From Nitriliruptoraceae bacterium (GTDB taxonomy: Bacteria; Actinomycetota; Nitriliruptoria; Nitriliruptorales; Nitriliruptoraceae), in the NCBI GenBank assembly GCA_003554005.1, contig PWEU01000420.1, positions 1 to 23,825 of the forward strand: a stretch of 23,825 nucleotides of DNA, given 5' to 3'. The notes beneath the pieces are model-generated. The model had not been told where the DNA came from. It worked only from the letters and a program-made list of their open reading frames with translations, and did no database searches. Below are positions 14,758-21,451 of the stretch, one piece after another. The first letter of the stretch is position 1. Every line of letters starts with the position of its first letter. The translations under genes were made by a program, and so were the position numbers.

Positions 14758-15528
14758 TCACTCCCGTCGTGTGGCGAGTTCGCCGGTGATCGCTCGCGCC
14801 GTGTCCACCACCCGGGCGGCCAGCCGTGGCCGGGGGTTGCGGCCCGTGTCGCACAGGGCCTTGGTCGACCCCGTGATCGCGACGGCGCCGACGACCACGC
14901 CGCCGTGGTCGCGGATCGGTGCGGCGATGCTCGCCTCCCGGCTGTCGAGCTCCTCCACGTCCGACGCCCAGCCGCGTTCACGGACCGTGCTCAGCTGGCC
15001 GAGCAGGGCGCGGCCGTCGGTCACGGTCCGCGCGGTCAAGCCCTCCAGGGTGCTGCCCTTGAGCCAGCCACCGTTGCCCGGCGTGTGGGCCAGGATCGCC
15101 TTCCCCAGGGCGCAGGCGTGGGCCGGCAGCACCCGCCCGATCTCCATCACCTGGACGCTGTCGTCGGGGCGGAAGACGTGGTGCACGATCGTGACCTGTG
15201 ACGGCTGGTCCAGCACCCCGATGCGCACGGACTCCCCGGTCCGCGACGCCAGGGTGTCGGCCCAGTTCATCGCGCAGGAGCGCAGCTCGTTGCGGTCCAA
15301 CTGGTGGCCACCGAGCCGGACGAGCTGGCTGCCCAGCTGGTAACGGCCGGAGCGGTCGTCCTGGTCGACGAAGCCGACGGTATGGAGGGTGCGGATGATG
15401 CCGTGGGCCGTGCCCTTCGGCAGCGACAGCGCGTGGGCGATCTCGACCCCCCCCAGCGGGCGCGTGCTCTCAGCGAGCAGCCGCAGCACCGCGGCCGCCC
15501 GCTCGATGGACTGCACCGTGCCAGGCAT
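14758..15528 (-). CDS. IclR-family regulator, probable glycerol regulator
   Basis: This 256-aa protein has an N-terminal winged helix-turn-helix (about 5-65; SIERAAAVLRLLAE, then LSLPKGTAHGIIRTL as the recognition helix) and a C-terminal IclR effector-binding domain (about 80-250, including RIGVLDQPSQVTIVHHV and LPAHACALGKAILA). IclR proteins bind short palindromes as dimers or tetramers and respond to small metabolites; GylR of streptomycetes is the glycerol example. It is co-transcribed with glpK2 4 nt downstream and faces the glp genes, so it probably controls glycerol use with glycerol or glycerol-3-phosphate as effector. The ATG at 15528 is fixed by a leaderless promoter; the frame extends to 15558 only in non-conserved sequence. 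The palindrome found before glpF is not seen at its own promoter. Confidence 0.92.
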   Translation of the reverse strand: MPGTVQSIERAAAVLRLLAESTRPLGGVEIAHALSLPKGTAHGIIRTLHTVGFVDQDDRSGRYQLGSQLVRLGGHQLDRNELRSCAMNWADTLASRTGESVRIGVLDQPSQVTIVHHVFRPDDSVQVMEIGRVLPAHACALGKAILAHTPGNGGWLKGSTLEGLTARTVTDGRALLGQLSTVRERGWASDVEELDSREASIAAPIRDHGGVVVGAVAITGSTKALCDTGRNPRPRLAARVVDTARAITGELATRRE

Positions 15529-15535
15529 GGGCGGC

Positions 15536-15541
15536 ACGCTA
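15536..15541 (-). promoter_or_regulatory. Leaderless -10 box of iclR-glpK2
   Basis: TAGCGT on the minus strand, 7 nt (GCCGCCC), then ATG at 15528. It diverges from the macR box at 15575-15580, and the two promoters share about 80 bp. Confidence 0.6.
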
Positions 15542-15574
15542 GTGGGTCCCGCTGCCACTGGCGGGGTGGCGACC

Positions 15575-15580
15575 TAGGCT
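15575..15580 (+). promoter_or_regulatory. Candidate -10 box of macR
   Basis: TAGGCT, with a possible -35 CTGCCA at 15552-15557 (17-bp spacer). The expected start is near 15588, leaving a leader of about 25 nt with GGGGGAGGG before the GTG at 15613. Confidence 0.5.
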
Positions 15581-15612
15581 GTGACGGACGGTGAGGTGAG
15601 GGGGAGGGCGGC

Positions 15613-16269
15613 GTGGTCAGCTCCACTGGGCGGGCGAGTCCGCGGCGGCCTCCGATCCGCGTCGTGCTCGCCGACGACCACCCCATCTGGCGCGACGGCG
15701 TCCGTGCGGACCTTGGCAGTGGATTCGAGGTGGTGGCGGAGGCGGGCAGCGCGGTGGAGGCCATCGCGGCGATCGAGGCCCACGCCCCCGACCTGGTGGT
15801 CTGTGACCTGCAGATGCCCGGTGGGGGTGGCCTGGCCGTCGCTGAGGCCTGCGGCGAGCGGACCCGGGTCGTCGTCCTCAGCGTGAGCGAGCAGGAGCGC
15901 GACCTGCTCGACGCGGTCGCTGCGGGCGCGGTTGGCTACCTCACGAAGTCCACCCCCGGCCCGGAACTGCGGGCCCAGCTCCTGCGCGCCGCAACCGGTG
16001 AGCCGGTGTTCTCGCCGTCCCTGGCGATGCTGGTCCTGGGCGAGTTCCGTCGCATGGCCCGGGAGGCCACCGGGACCCAGCCCTTGACCGATCGGGAGCG
16101 GGAGGTCCTCCAGCACGTGGCACGTGGCTATACCTACCGCGAGGTGGGCGAGCAGCTCCACATCGCGCCCAAGACCGTCGAGAACCACGTGCGCAACATC
16201 CTCGACAAGCTGCAGCTCAGTCGCCGTCAGGAGCTGATCCGCTACGCCGTCGAGCACGGCATCGAGTGA
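15613..16269 (+). CDS. macR: MacR-like NarL/LuxR response regulator
   Basis: This 218-aa two-domain regulator has a receiver domain with DDH (Asp21-Asp22), phospho-acceptor Asp65 in VVCDLQMPG and the conserved Lys102 in LTKS. A C-terminal LuxR helix-turn-helix follows (LTDREREVLQHVARGYTYREVGEQL, then TVENHVRNILDKLQL). The VLADDHPIWRDGV opening, the FSPSLAMLVLGEFRRMA linker and the QELIRYAVEHGIE ending resemble MacR, partner of MacS. It is the only response regulator in the window and is on the same strand as the MacS-like kinase, but the glycerol genes lie between. Its GTG start at 15613 is supported by a strong purine-rich site. It has its own promoter, divergent from iclR. Targets are unknown; the neighbouring large membrane protein downstream is one candidate. 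Confidence 0.88.
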   Translation: MVSSTGRASPRRPPIRVVLADDHPIWRDGVRADLGSGFEVVAEAGSAVEAIAAIEAHAPDLVVCDLQMPGGGGLAVAEACGERTRVVVLSVSEQERDLLDAVAAGAVGYLTKSTPGPELRAQLLRAATGEPVFSPSLAMLVLGEFRRMAREATGTQPLTDREREVLQHVARGYTYREVGEQLHIAPKTVENHVRNILDKLQLSRRQELIRYAVEHGIE

Positions 16270-16395
16270 CGGCCACCACCTCGGTGCCCGACCACACGTA
16301 GGGGGTCCCCAGGCGGCGATGGGGGGATCCGCCGGTGCCGTGCGCCTCGCGCTGGATCGATGCTGGTGACGTACCCCGATCCGGAGGACGTCACC

Positions 16396-19113
16396 GTGCC
16401 GACCGCCCCCCGCGTCGAAGCCGAGCAGGCCACCCTCGCCAGCCCGCCACCGCCGCCCCCACCCGTCCCCGCCGAGGGCACGCCGCCTCCGCCGTCCGAC
16501 GCCCCGGCGCGGCGGGGGACGTCGGGTGCCCACGGCCCGCCCCTCCAGCCCCCGGTGTCCCGGCTACCGCGGCGCCCGCGTCCTCCGGTCCCGGTGGCAG
16601 CCTGGGTGGCCGGACTCGGTGCGCTGCTGCTGTTGGCGGCGGCCGCCACCTTCCTGGCGATGCAGTGGGACGTGATGGGTGCGACCGCACGGATCGCCGT
16701 GGTCGGTGGCCTCACCGCCGCCGCGATCGTCGGTGGTGCCCGCCTGCGGCGGCCGCTGCCGGTGGTGGGCTCGGTCGTCTTCCCCCTCGGCGTTCTCCTG
16801 CTGCCGATCGACGCCCTCGGACTGGCCATCCAGCTCGGGGCACCGGGCTGGGTCCGGTGGACCGCCGTCGGGCTGACGGCGGTGGTCGCTCTGCCACCGC
16901 TGGCCGTCGCGGGCCGCGCGCCGCTGCTGGGGCTGGCTGCTCTGGCCGGCGTGCCGGTCGCTGCAACCGGGCTGGCCATGGTCGGGTGGCCGGCTCCGGC
17001 CCTGCTGGTCGCCGGGGCGGGCCTGGCGCTGCTCCCGCTCGCCGACCGCACCGCACCGCTGGGTCTGGGACCGATGCTACGCACCGGCAGCATCCTGCTC
17101 CCCGTCTCCGCGGTGGTCGCGGGTGTGGCCGTCGAACTGCTGTCGGTCCTGCCGACCGGCGGGGTCCCCGCCACGGCTGCTGCCGCAGGGTGGCTCGCCG
17201 CCTGGCCGGTCCGGGGCGCGGTCGCCGCCATCGTCGCTGTGACCCTGGCGCTGCGCGCCCGCCACGGTGAGCCCCGTCTGGTGGCGCTCGCGATCGGGGC
17301 CAGCCTGCTCGCCCTGCTCCACCTCGTGCTGCCCGAGGCCACCCCCCGGGCCGTGCAGCTGTGGACGCCGGCGATCCTGTGGCTCGCCGTCGAGGTGGTG
17401 GCACTCGCTACGGCCCATGGGACCGTCGTCGGGCGCCGCCTGCGGGCCACCGCAGCCGTGGGTGAGGTCATCGCGACGCCCGTGGCGGTCCTCGTCCTGG
17501 CGCTGCTGCTCGATCCGGTCATGCTGGTCGGGACCGACGGGGTGCTGGCGGGGCTCGTTCTGCTGGCTGCCGGGGCCTGGACCGTGGCCGCCGTGCGCTG
17601 GCATCGTGACGGCGCACGCGTGCCAGTGGTCCTCCTGCTGGTCCTGGCGCTGTGGCACGCGCTGGCCGCCGCCGGGCTGCTCGGCGCGGGCCGTGAGATC
17701 GCCGCCGTGGGCGCGCTGCTGCTGGCCTTCCTCCCCCTCCTGCCGCGGGTGCTCGGTCGTCGTCGGGACGCCTCGACCGCGACGATGACCCTGGACCTCT
17801 CCGCGACGCTCCTGCTGCTGGTGGCGGCCGGCGGCCTCGCTGACCAGACCCCGCACGCGTTGCTCGTCGCGGTCGTCGCCCCGCTGGCGGTGCTGCCGTT
17901 GCTGAAGCCCGTCGCCGACCGTGGGCTGTCCGCCGCCGGCGGCAGCACCGCCGTCAGCGCGGCGCTACTCGTCGGCGGCGTGGGGGTGCTGGCGGTGGCC
18001 GGCGTCGGGCCGGCGGGTCTGCCCCGCGGCGTCGCGGGGCTCGTGGTCGGGGTCACGGCTCTCGCGGCCGCCACGGCCACGTCAGGCGTCCGGCCGGTCG
18101 CCGAGGTGGCACGGGCAGTGACCGCGGTGGCGGGCCTGGTGACGGTCATGCCCGCGGGCTGGCTCCTCCCGATGGCCGCCACCTCGACGGCAGGTGATCA
18201 CGGGCACGTGGCCGCGCTCGGGCTCGGCGCCGGTGCGCTCCTGCCGGCCACGTTCCTCGGGATCCTGCTCCTGCTCGACGCGCTCGTCGACCGTGGTGCC
18301 GTCGCCCGGACCGGGGCGGTGCTCGTGCTGCTGCGGGCCGTGACGGTCGGCACGCTGATGGCCGGTGTCGACGTCGAGGTGGGGGGTGCGGCGCTGCTGA
18401 CCCTGGGAACGGCGGCGGCGCTGACGGTGGCCGTCGGGGCACGGTCGGTGTCCCGGGCGATCACCCTTCCAGGTGGTCTCGTCGCGGGTGTGGCCATCCC
18501 GGTCGGGTGGGTCCTGCTCGGTGACGCCGCGGTCCTGCGCTCGGCCGCACTGCTGGCCGCCGGTGCCGTCGCGGTGGCCGTCGGGCTCCTGTCCCGCCGT
18601 CAGGCTCTGGCCCACACGGGTGCGGCGCTGGCCACCCTCGGAGCCTGGTCGTTGCTGTCCGAGGTCGACAGCACGGCGCTCGACCTGTGGCTGCTCCCCG
18701 TGGCCGTGCAGTTGGCGCTCGCCGGCGCTGCGGCCCGCCGCCACGGTGAGCTGTCGTCCTGGTTCGCCTACGTGCCACCGATCCTGCTCGTCGGGGTGCC
18801 CGCCATCCTCGAGCGGGTGGCGGGTGGGCCCGGGTGGCACGGTCTCTTGGCCGGGGTCCTCGGTGTCGGCGCGGTGGTCGCGGGGGGCCGTCTCGGGCTG
18901 CGGGGTCCCCTGGTCGTCGGTGCGGTGCTCGTGGTGGTCGTGGTCGGGGTGGAGACGCTGACCGTGGTCGTGAGCCTGCCCACCTGGGCCTGGCTCACCG
19001 TCGGCGGCATCGTCCTGCTGCTGGCCGCCGCCTCGATCGAGCGGCTCGGGCCGACCCCGGGCGAGGCGGCGCGGACGCTGGCTGCCGGGCTCAGGGACCC
19101 GCTGCGGGGCTGA
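16396..19113 (+). CDS. Very large multi-pass membrane protein, SCO7613-type, unknown function
   Basis: The 905-aa product starts with about 65 residues rich in Pro, including a run of seven prolines and RRPRPP, then consists almost wholly of hydrophobic helices (more than twenty) with very short Arg-rich turns. The first helix unit, WVAGLGALLLLAAAATFLAMQWDVMGATARIAVVGGLT, resembles the repeated units in actinobacterial SCO7613-type and DUF2157-like membrane proteins. No catalytic motif, channel signature or soluble domain is visible. GTG 16396 is chosen over ATG 16360 because GGAGG at 16383-16387 stands 8 nt upstream. It follows macR by 126 nt, with only a weak GGCGG/CCGCC hairpin between, so the two may share a transcript. 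The Pro-rich cytoplasmic tail is a plausible ligand for a GYF-type domain. Codon use is extreme-GC. Confidence 0.8.
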   Translation: MPTAPRVEAEQATLASPPPPPPPVPAEGTPPPPSDAPARRGTSGAHGPPLQPPVSRLPRRPRPPVPVAAWVAGLGALLLLAAAATFLAMQWDVMGATARIAVVGGLTAAAIVGGARLRRPLPVVGSVVFPLGVLLLPIDALGLAIQLGAPGWVRWTAVGLTAVVALPPLAVAGRAPLLGLAALAGVPVAATGLAMVGWPAPALLVAGAGLALLPLADRTAPLGLGPMLRTGSILLPVSAVVAGVAVELLSVLPTGGVPATAAAAGWLAAWPVRGAVAAIVAVTLALRARHGEPRLVALAIGASLLALLHLVLPEATPRAVQLWTPAILWLAVEVVALATAHGTVVGRRLRATAAVGEVIATPVAVLVLALLLDPVMLVGTDGVLAGLVLLAAGAWTVAAVRWHRDGARVPVVLLLVLALWHALAAAGLLGAGREIAAVGALLLAFLPLLPRVLGRRRDASTATMTLDLSATLLLLVAAGGLADQTPHALLVAVVAPLAVLPLLKPVADRGLSAAGGSTAVSAALLVGGVGVLAVAGVGPAGLPRGVAGLVVGVTALAAATATSGVRPVAEVARAVTAVAGLVTVMPAGWLLPMAATSTAGDHGHVAALGLGAGALLPATFLGILLLLDALVDRGAVARTGAVLVLLRAVTVGTLMAGVDVEVGGAALLTLGTAAALTVAVGARSVSRAITLPGGLVAGVAIPVGWVLLGDAAVLRSAALLAAGAVAVAVGLLSRRQALAHTGAALATLGAWSLLSEVDSTALDLWLLPVAVQLALAGAAARRHGELSSWFAYVPPILLVGVPAILERVAGGPGWHGLLAGVLGVGAVVAGGRLGLRGPLVVGAVLVVVVVGVETLTVVVSLPTWAWLTVGGIVLLLAAASIERLGPTPGEAARTLAAGLRDPLRG

Positions 19114-19123
19114 TGGCCCGTGA

Positions 19124-19153
19124 CCCGGGGGCTGGTTGTCCACAGCCCCCGGG
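19124..19153 (+). terminator. Terminator hairpin after the large membrane protein gene
   Basis: An 11-bp perfect stem CCCGGGGGCTG/CAGCCCCCGGG with an 8-nt loop starts 10 nt after the stop codon. It isolates the ribosomal operon that follows. The loop contains TTGTCCACA by chance (see rejected items). Confidence 0.75.
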
Positions 19154-19194
19154 GATCCATCCGCGCGGTGTCACCCCCGGCACGTAGGGTCGTG

Positions 19195-19223
19195 TTGTGG
19201 GAGGAAGGGGCCTGCTGTACGGT
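19195..19223 (+). promoter_or_regulatory. Promoter of the rpsF-ssb-rpsR-rplI-dnaB operon
   Basis: TTGTGG (19195-19200), a 17-bp spacer and TACGGT (19218-19223) make the best -35/-10 pair in the window; the start would be near 19230. A second possible box, TAGGGT at 19185-19190, lies just upstream. Confidence 0.6.
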
Positions 19224-19229
19224 TCGAGG

Positions 19230-19549
19230 GTCCGCGCGGGGCCTTCACGGCTCCGCGCGCCGTTCGTCACCGCCGGACCACCTGGTCCAGCGACCATCGA
19301 ACGACGACGGACCCGAGACGCGGTCCACGATCACTCGTTCGGCCCGGTGCGAGATGCCGGGGTCGGCGCTCGACGTGGTACCTCGACGATCGGTCCGCAG
19401 GACGCACCCCTGCCCCTGACGGCGGACGGCCCGCAGGACGTGAGCCGCCCGCGACCGCAGGGGCCACAACACCGGCCCCCGACACGACAGCGTCGAAGCC
19501 GGTCCGCACCGCGCAGCTGCGCGGAGCGGCGCGACCAGAGGAGGTGCCC
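19230..19549 (+). other. Long untranslated leader of the rpsF operon (about 320 nt)
   Basis: No credible gene lies between the promoter and rpsF, although the rpsF frame is open back to 19136 with Arg/Pro-rich, non-conserved sequence. Structures seen: GGACCA/TGGTCC (19275-19280 and 19283-19288), a direct repeat CCGCAGGACG (19395-19404 and 19431-19440), and a perfect 16-bp palindrome CCGCGCAGCTGCGCGG (19509-19524) 14 nt before the rpsF ribosome binding site. S6:S18 autoregulatory leaders are known upstream of rpsF in many bacteria; I cannot match their consensus here by eye. Confidence 0.5.
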
Positions 19550-19852
19550 ATGCGCCGCTACGAGATGATGGTCCTGATGACCGACCGCCTCGACGAGGAG
19601 TCGGCCATCGCCGCCTTCGAGAAGGCGAAGAAGATCCTGGCCGACCAGGGTGGCAACCTGCTCGAGGAGGCCTGGTGGGGCAAGCGCAAGCTCGGCTACG
19701 AGATCGACAAGCGTGATCACGGCTTCTACGGCGTCCTCGATTTCGAGGCGACCTCAGACGCCGTCAACGAGCTCGAGCGGCAGATGAAGATCTCCGACGA
19801 CGCCACCCGCTTCAAGACCGTCCGCCCGGAGATCCGGGTCCGCACGGCCTAG
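19550..19852 (+). CDS. rpsF: Small ribosomal subunit protein bS6
   Basis: This 100-aa protein of the 30S subunit binds bS18 on the platform. MRRYEMMVLMTDRLDEE is the typical bS6 start, and WGKRKLGYEIDKRDHGFYGVLDFEA is the conserved middle strand region. Length is typical (95-135 aa). The start at ATG 19550 is clear: AGGAGG at 19539-19544 stands 5 nt upstream and the family begins there. No C-terminal glutamate tail of the E. coli kind is present. First gene of the conserved rpsF-ssb-rpsR-rplI-dnaB order, which links 30S assembly factors to replication proteins. Confidence 0.97.
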   Translation: MRRYEMMVLMTDRLDEESAIAAFEKAKKILADQGGNLLEEAWWGKRKLGYEIDKRDHGFYGVLDFEATSDAVNELERQMKISDDATRFKTVRPEIRVRTA

Positions 19853-19908
19853 GTCGCCGTCCCGCGGCTCCGTCCTCCCACGACGGCCCGTACGCGCGAC
19901 ACCGACGA

Positions 19909-19922
19909 CCAGGAAGGCCTGG
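19909..19922 (+). promoter_or_regulatory. Hairpin around the ssb ribosome binding site
   Basis: CCAGG-AAGG-CCTGG places the likely Shine-Dalgarno sequence AAGG in the loop of a 5-bp stem that ends 3 nt before the ssb ATG. Folding could hold ssb translation down until upstream translation or protein binding opens it. Confidence 0.4.
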
Positions 19923-19925
19923 ACC

Positions 19926-20363
19926 ATGGCGTTCGAATCCAACTTCATCACCTTCATCGGCAACCTGACCGACGACCCCGACCTGCGGTTCACCCAAGGT
20001 GGTGCCCCGGTCGCGTCGTTGCGCGTCGCCTCCAACCGCCGGTTCACGGACCGAGCGGGCAACCAGCAGGAGGAGACCACGTTCCTCAACGTCAACTGCT
20101 GGCGTGACCTGGCGGAGAACGCCGCGGAGTCGCTCAAGAAGGGTGACCGCGTCATCGTGATCGGCCGGGTTCGCGTCCGCAGCTACGAGAACCGGGAGGG
20201 CCAGACGGTCTGGACCACGGAGATCGAGGCGGACGAGATCGCCCCGAGCCTGCGGTGGGCCCGCGCCGAGGTGCACCGCACCTCCGGTGGCTCGAGCGGC
20301 GGTGCTGCTGCCGGAGGGTCGGGGACACCGCCACCGCCCTCCGACGACGACGTCCCCTTCTGA
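19926..20363 (+). CDS. ssb: Single-stranded DNA-binding protein
   Basis: This 145-aa protein coats single-stranded DNA during replication, repair and recombination. The OB fold covers about residues 1-112 (NFITFIGNLTDDPDLRFTQ, TTFLNVNCWRDLAENAAESL, GDRVIVIGRVRVRSYENREG). A short Gly/Ser/Pro linker follows, ending in the acidic tip DDDVPF that recruits partner proteins. The linker (about 25 residues) is shorter than in mycobacteria and streptomycetes. Located between rpsF and rpsR as in most bacteria and expressed with them. The ATG at 19926 is family-consistent and lies just after the AGGAAGG region. Confidence 0.97.
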   Translation: MAFESNFITFIGNLTDDPDLRFTQGGAPVASLRVASNRRFTDRAGNQQEETTFLNVNCWRDLAENAAESLKKGDRVIVIGRVRVRSYENREGQTVWTTEIEADEIAPSLRWARAEVHRTSGGSSGGAAAGGSGTPPPPSDDDVPF

Positions 20364-20470
20364 TCCAGCTCCACCGGGCCGGGACGCCATCGCCCCGGAC
20401 CCTCACGACCACGACCAGCACACGGCGCCGGTAGCTCCCTACCGGCCGCGCCCTCCCAAGGAGCACGCCC

Positions 20471-20722
20471 ATGCCGCCCCGCAGCGCTGCCAAGCCCAAG
20501 GACCGCAACCGACCCCGCAAGCCGAAGCCCTGCCCCTTCTGCACCCAGGGCGTCGAGTACATCGACTACAAGGACCTCTCCACGCTGAAGCCCTTCCTGA
20601 ACGAGCGCGCGAAGATCAAGGCCCGCCGGACCACGGGCGTGTGCGCCAAGGATCAGAAGATGCTGGCGGCAGCGGTCAAGAACGCCCGCGAGATGGCGTT
20701 GATCCCCTACACGACGCGCTGA
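20471..20722 (+). CDS. rpsR: Small ribosomal subunit protein bS18
   Basis: This 83-aa 30S protein pairs with bS6. The N-terminal basic tail leads to CPFC (Cys21, Cys24), and a further Cys58 lies in TGVCAKDQ, so it is the Cys-containing (C+) form with three of the usual four zinc-ligand cysteines. The conserved DYKDLSTLKPFLNERAKIKARR segment is intact, and the end ALIPYTTR matches the family. Zinc binding may be weak or use another residue as fourth ligand. AAGGAG stands 7 nt before the ATG. The gene lies 107 nt after ssb and 13 nt before rplI. Confidence 0.97.
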   Translation: MPPRSAAKPKDRNRPRKPKPCPFCTQGVEYIDYKDLSTLKPFLNERAKIKARRTTGVCAKDQKMLAAAVKNAREMALIPYTTR

Positions 20723-20735
20723 GGAGGTCCCGACG

Positions 20736-21401
20736 ATGAAGGTCATCCTCACCAACGAGGTCGACAACCTGGGTCTGCCGGGTGACGTCGTCGACGTCGC
20801 TGACGGCTACGGCCGCAACTTCCTGCTGCCCCGTGGACTCGCCATGCTGGCCACTCCCGGTGCCATGAAGCAGGCCGAGTCGCTCACCAGGGCCCGCAAA
20901 GCTCGGGAGGCCAAGACCCTCGACAGCGCTCAGGCCTCGAAGGCCGCGCTGGAAGCCCGCAGCCTGCGCATCCCCGTCCGCGTGGACGAGCGGGGTGGGC
21001 TGTACGGGTCGGTCACCGCCAACGACGTGCAACGCGTGCTCAAGGAGCGCGGCCACGACATCCCGCGCAAGCGGATCGAACTCAAGGGCTCGATCAAGGA
21101 GATCGGGACCTACGAGGTGCCGGTCCACGTGCACCCGCAGGTCGCGGCCACCCTGGTCGTGGACGTCGTCGACCAGGAGGGTCGACTGTCCCGCGACGCC
21201 GGTGGTGGTCTGGTCGATGCCGAGGCGGTGGCCGCCGCTGCCGAGCAGGGGGCCGAGGGCAGCGACACCGACACCGAGGCGCTGAAGGAACAGGCGCTGG
21301 AGGCGGCTGAGGACTACGAGCAGCAGCAGGCGGAGCTCGCGGCTGCGGAAACCGAGGCCGAGTCGGTACCGGCCAGCGACGAGGAGCCCGCAACGGGCTG
21401 A
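20736..21401 (+). CDS. rplI: Large ribosomal subunit protein bL9 with acidic C-terminal extension
   Basis: The first about 148 residues are a complete bL9: an rRNA-binding N-domain (MKVILTNEVDNLGLPGDVV, then GYGRNFLLPRGLA), a long connecting helix (about 41-75) and a C-domain (GGLYGSVTANDV, KRIELKGSIKEIGTYEVPVHVHP, VVDV). Usual length is about 150 aa; here about 70 extra residues follow (151-221), rich in Ala, Glu, Asp and Gln (TEALKEQALEAAEDYEQQQAELAAAE) and ending in a disordered acidic tail. The extension keeps the same frame and base composition, so it is not a frameshift product. Its role is unknown. GAGGAGG lies 8 nt before the ATG, overlapping the rpsR stop region. Confidence 0.95.
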   Translation: MKVILTNEVDNLGLPGDVVDVADGYGRNFLLPRGLAMLATPGAMKQAESLTRARKAREAKTLDSAQASKAALEARSLRIPVRVDERGGLYGSVTANDVQRVLKERGHDIPRKRIELKGSIKEIGTYEVPVHVHPQVAATLVVDVVDQEGRLSRDAGGGLVDAEAVAAAAEQGAEGSDTDTEALKEQALEAAEDYEQQQAELAAAETEAESVPASDEEPATG

Positions 21402-21415
21402 GGGAGGCAGCGATC

Positions 21416-21451
21416 ATGGCCGTCGTCACCCCTGAGGTCGACGCACCATGA
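21416..21451 (+). CDS. 11-codon mini-ORF coupled to dnaB
   Basis: ATG at 21416, with a strong GGGAGG (21402-21407) 8 nt upstream, opens an 11-codon frame (MAVVTPEVDAP) whose TGA overlaps the dnaB ATG as ATGA. dnaB itself has only a distant GAGG (10 nt spacing). The arrangement suggests that ribosomes finishing the mini-ORF restart on dnaB. The peptide itself is too short to have an obvious function, and the frame could be fortuitous. Confidence 0.5.
   Translation: MAVVTPEVDAP

Noticed and set aside
14754..14981. 76-codon N-terminal extension of the second glycerol kinase
   Set aside because: It would overlap iclR in another frame and is not conserved. GTG 14753 has a proper binding site and starts at the family N-terminus.
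19136..19144. TTGTCCACA, a perfect actinomycete-type DnaA box near dnaB
   Set aside because: It is a single copy, lies in the loop of a terminator hairpin, and has no AT-rich stretch, further boxes or dnaA/dnaN nearby. Not an origin.
19336..19343. Third CGTTCGGC half-site as an IclR operator
   Set aside because: No matching right half, and it lies in a ribosomal leader. An 8-bp half-site is expected by chance in this composition.
19136..19549. In-frame N-terminal extension of rpsF by 138 codons
   Set aside because: Arg/Pro-rich and unlike any bS6. The normal family start has a strong ribosome binding site at 19539.
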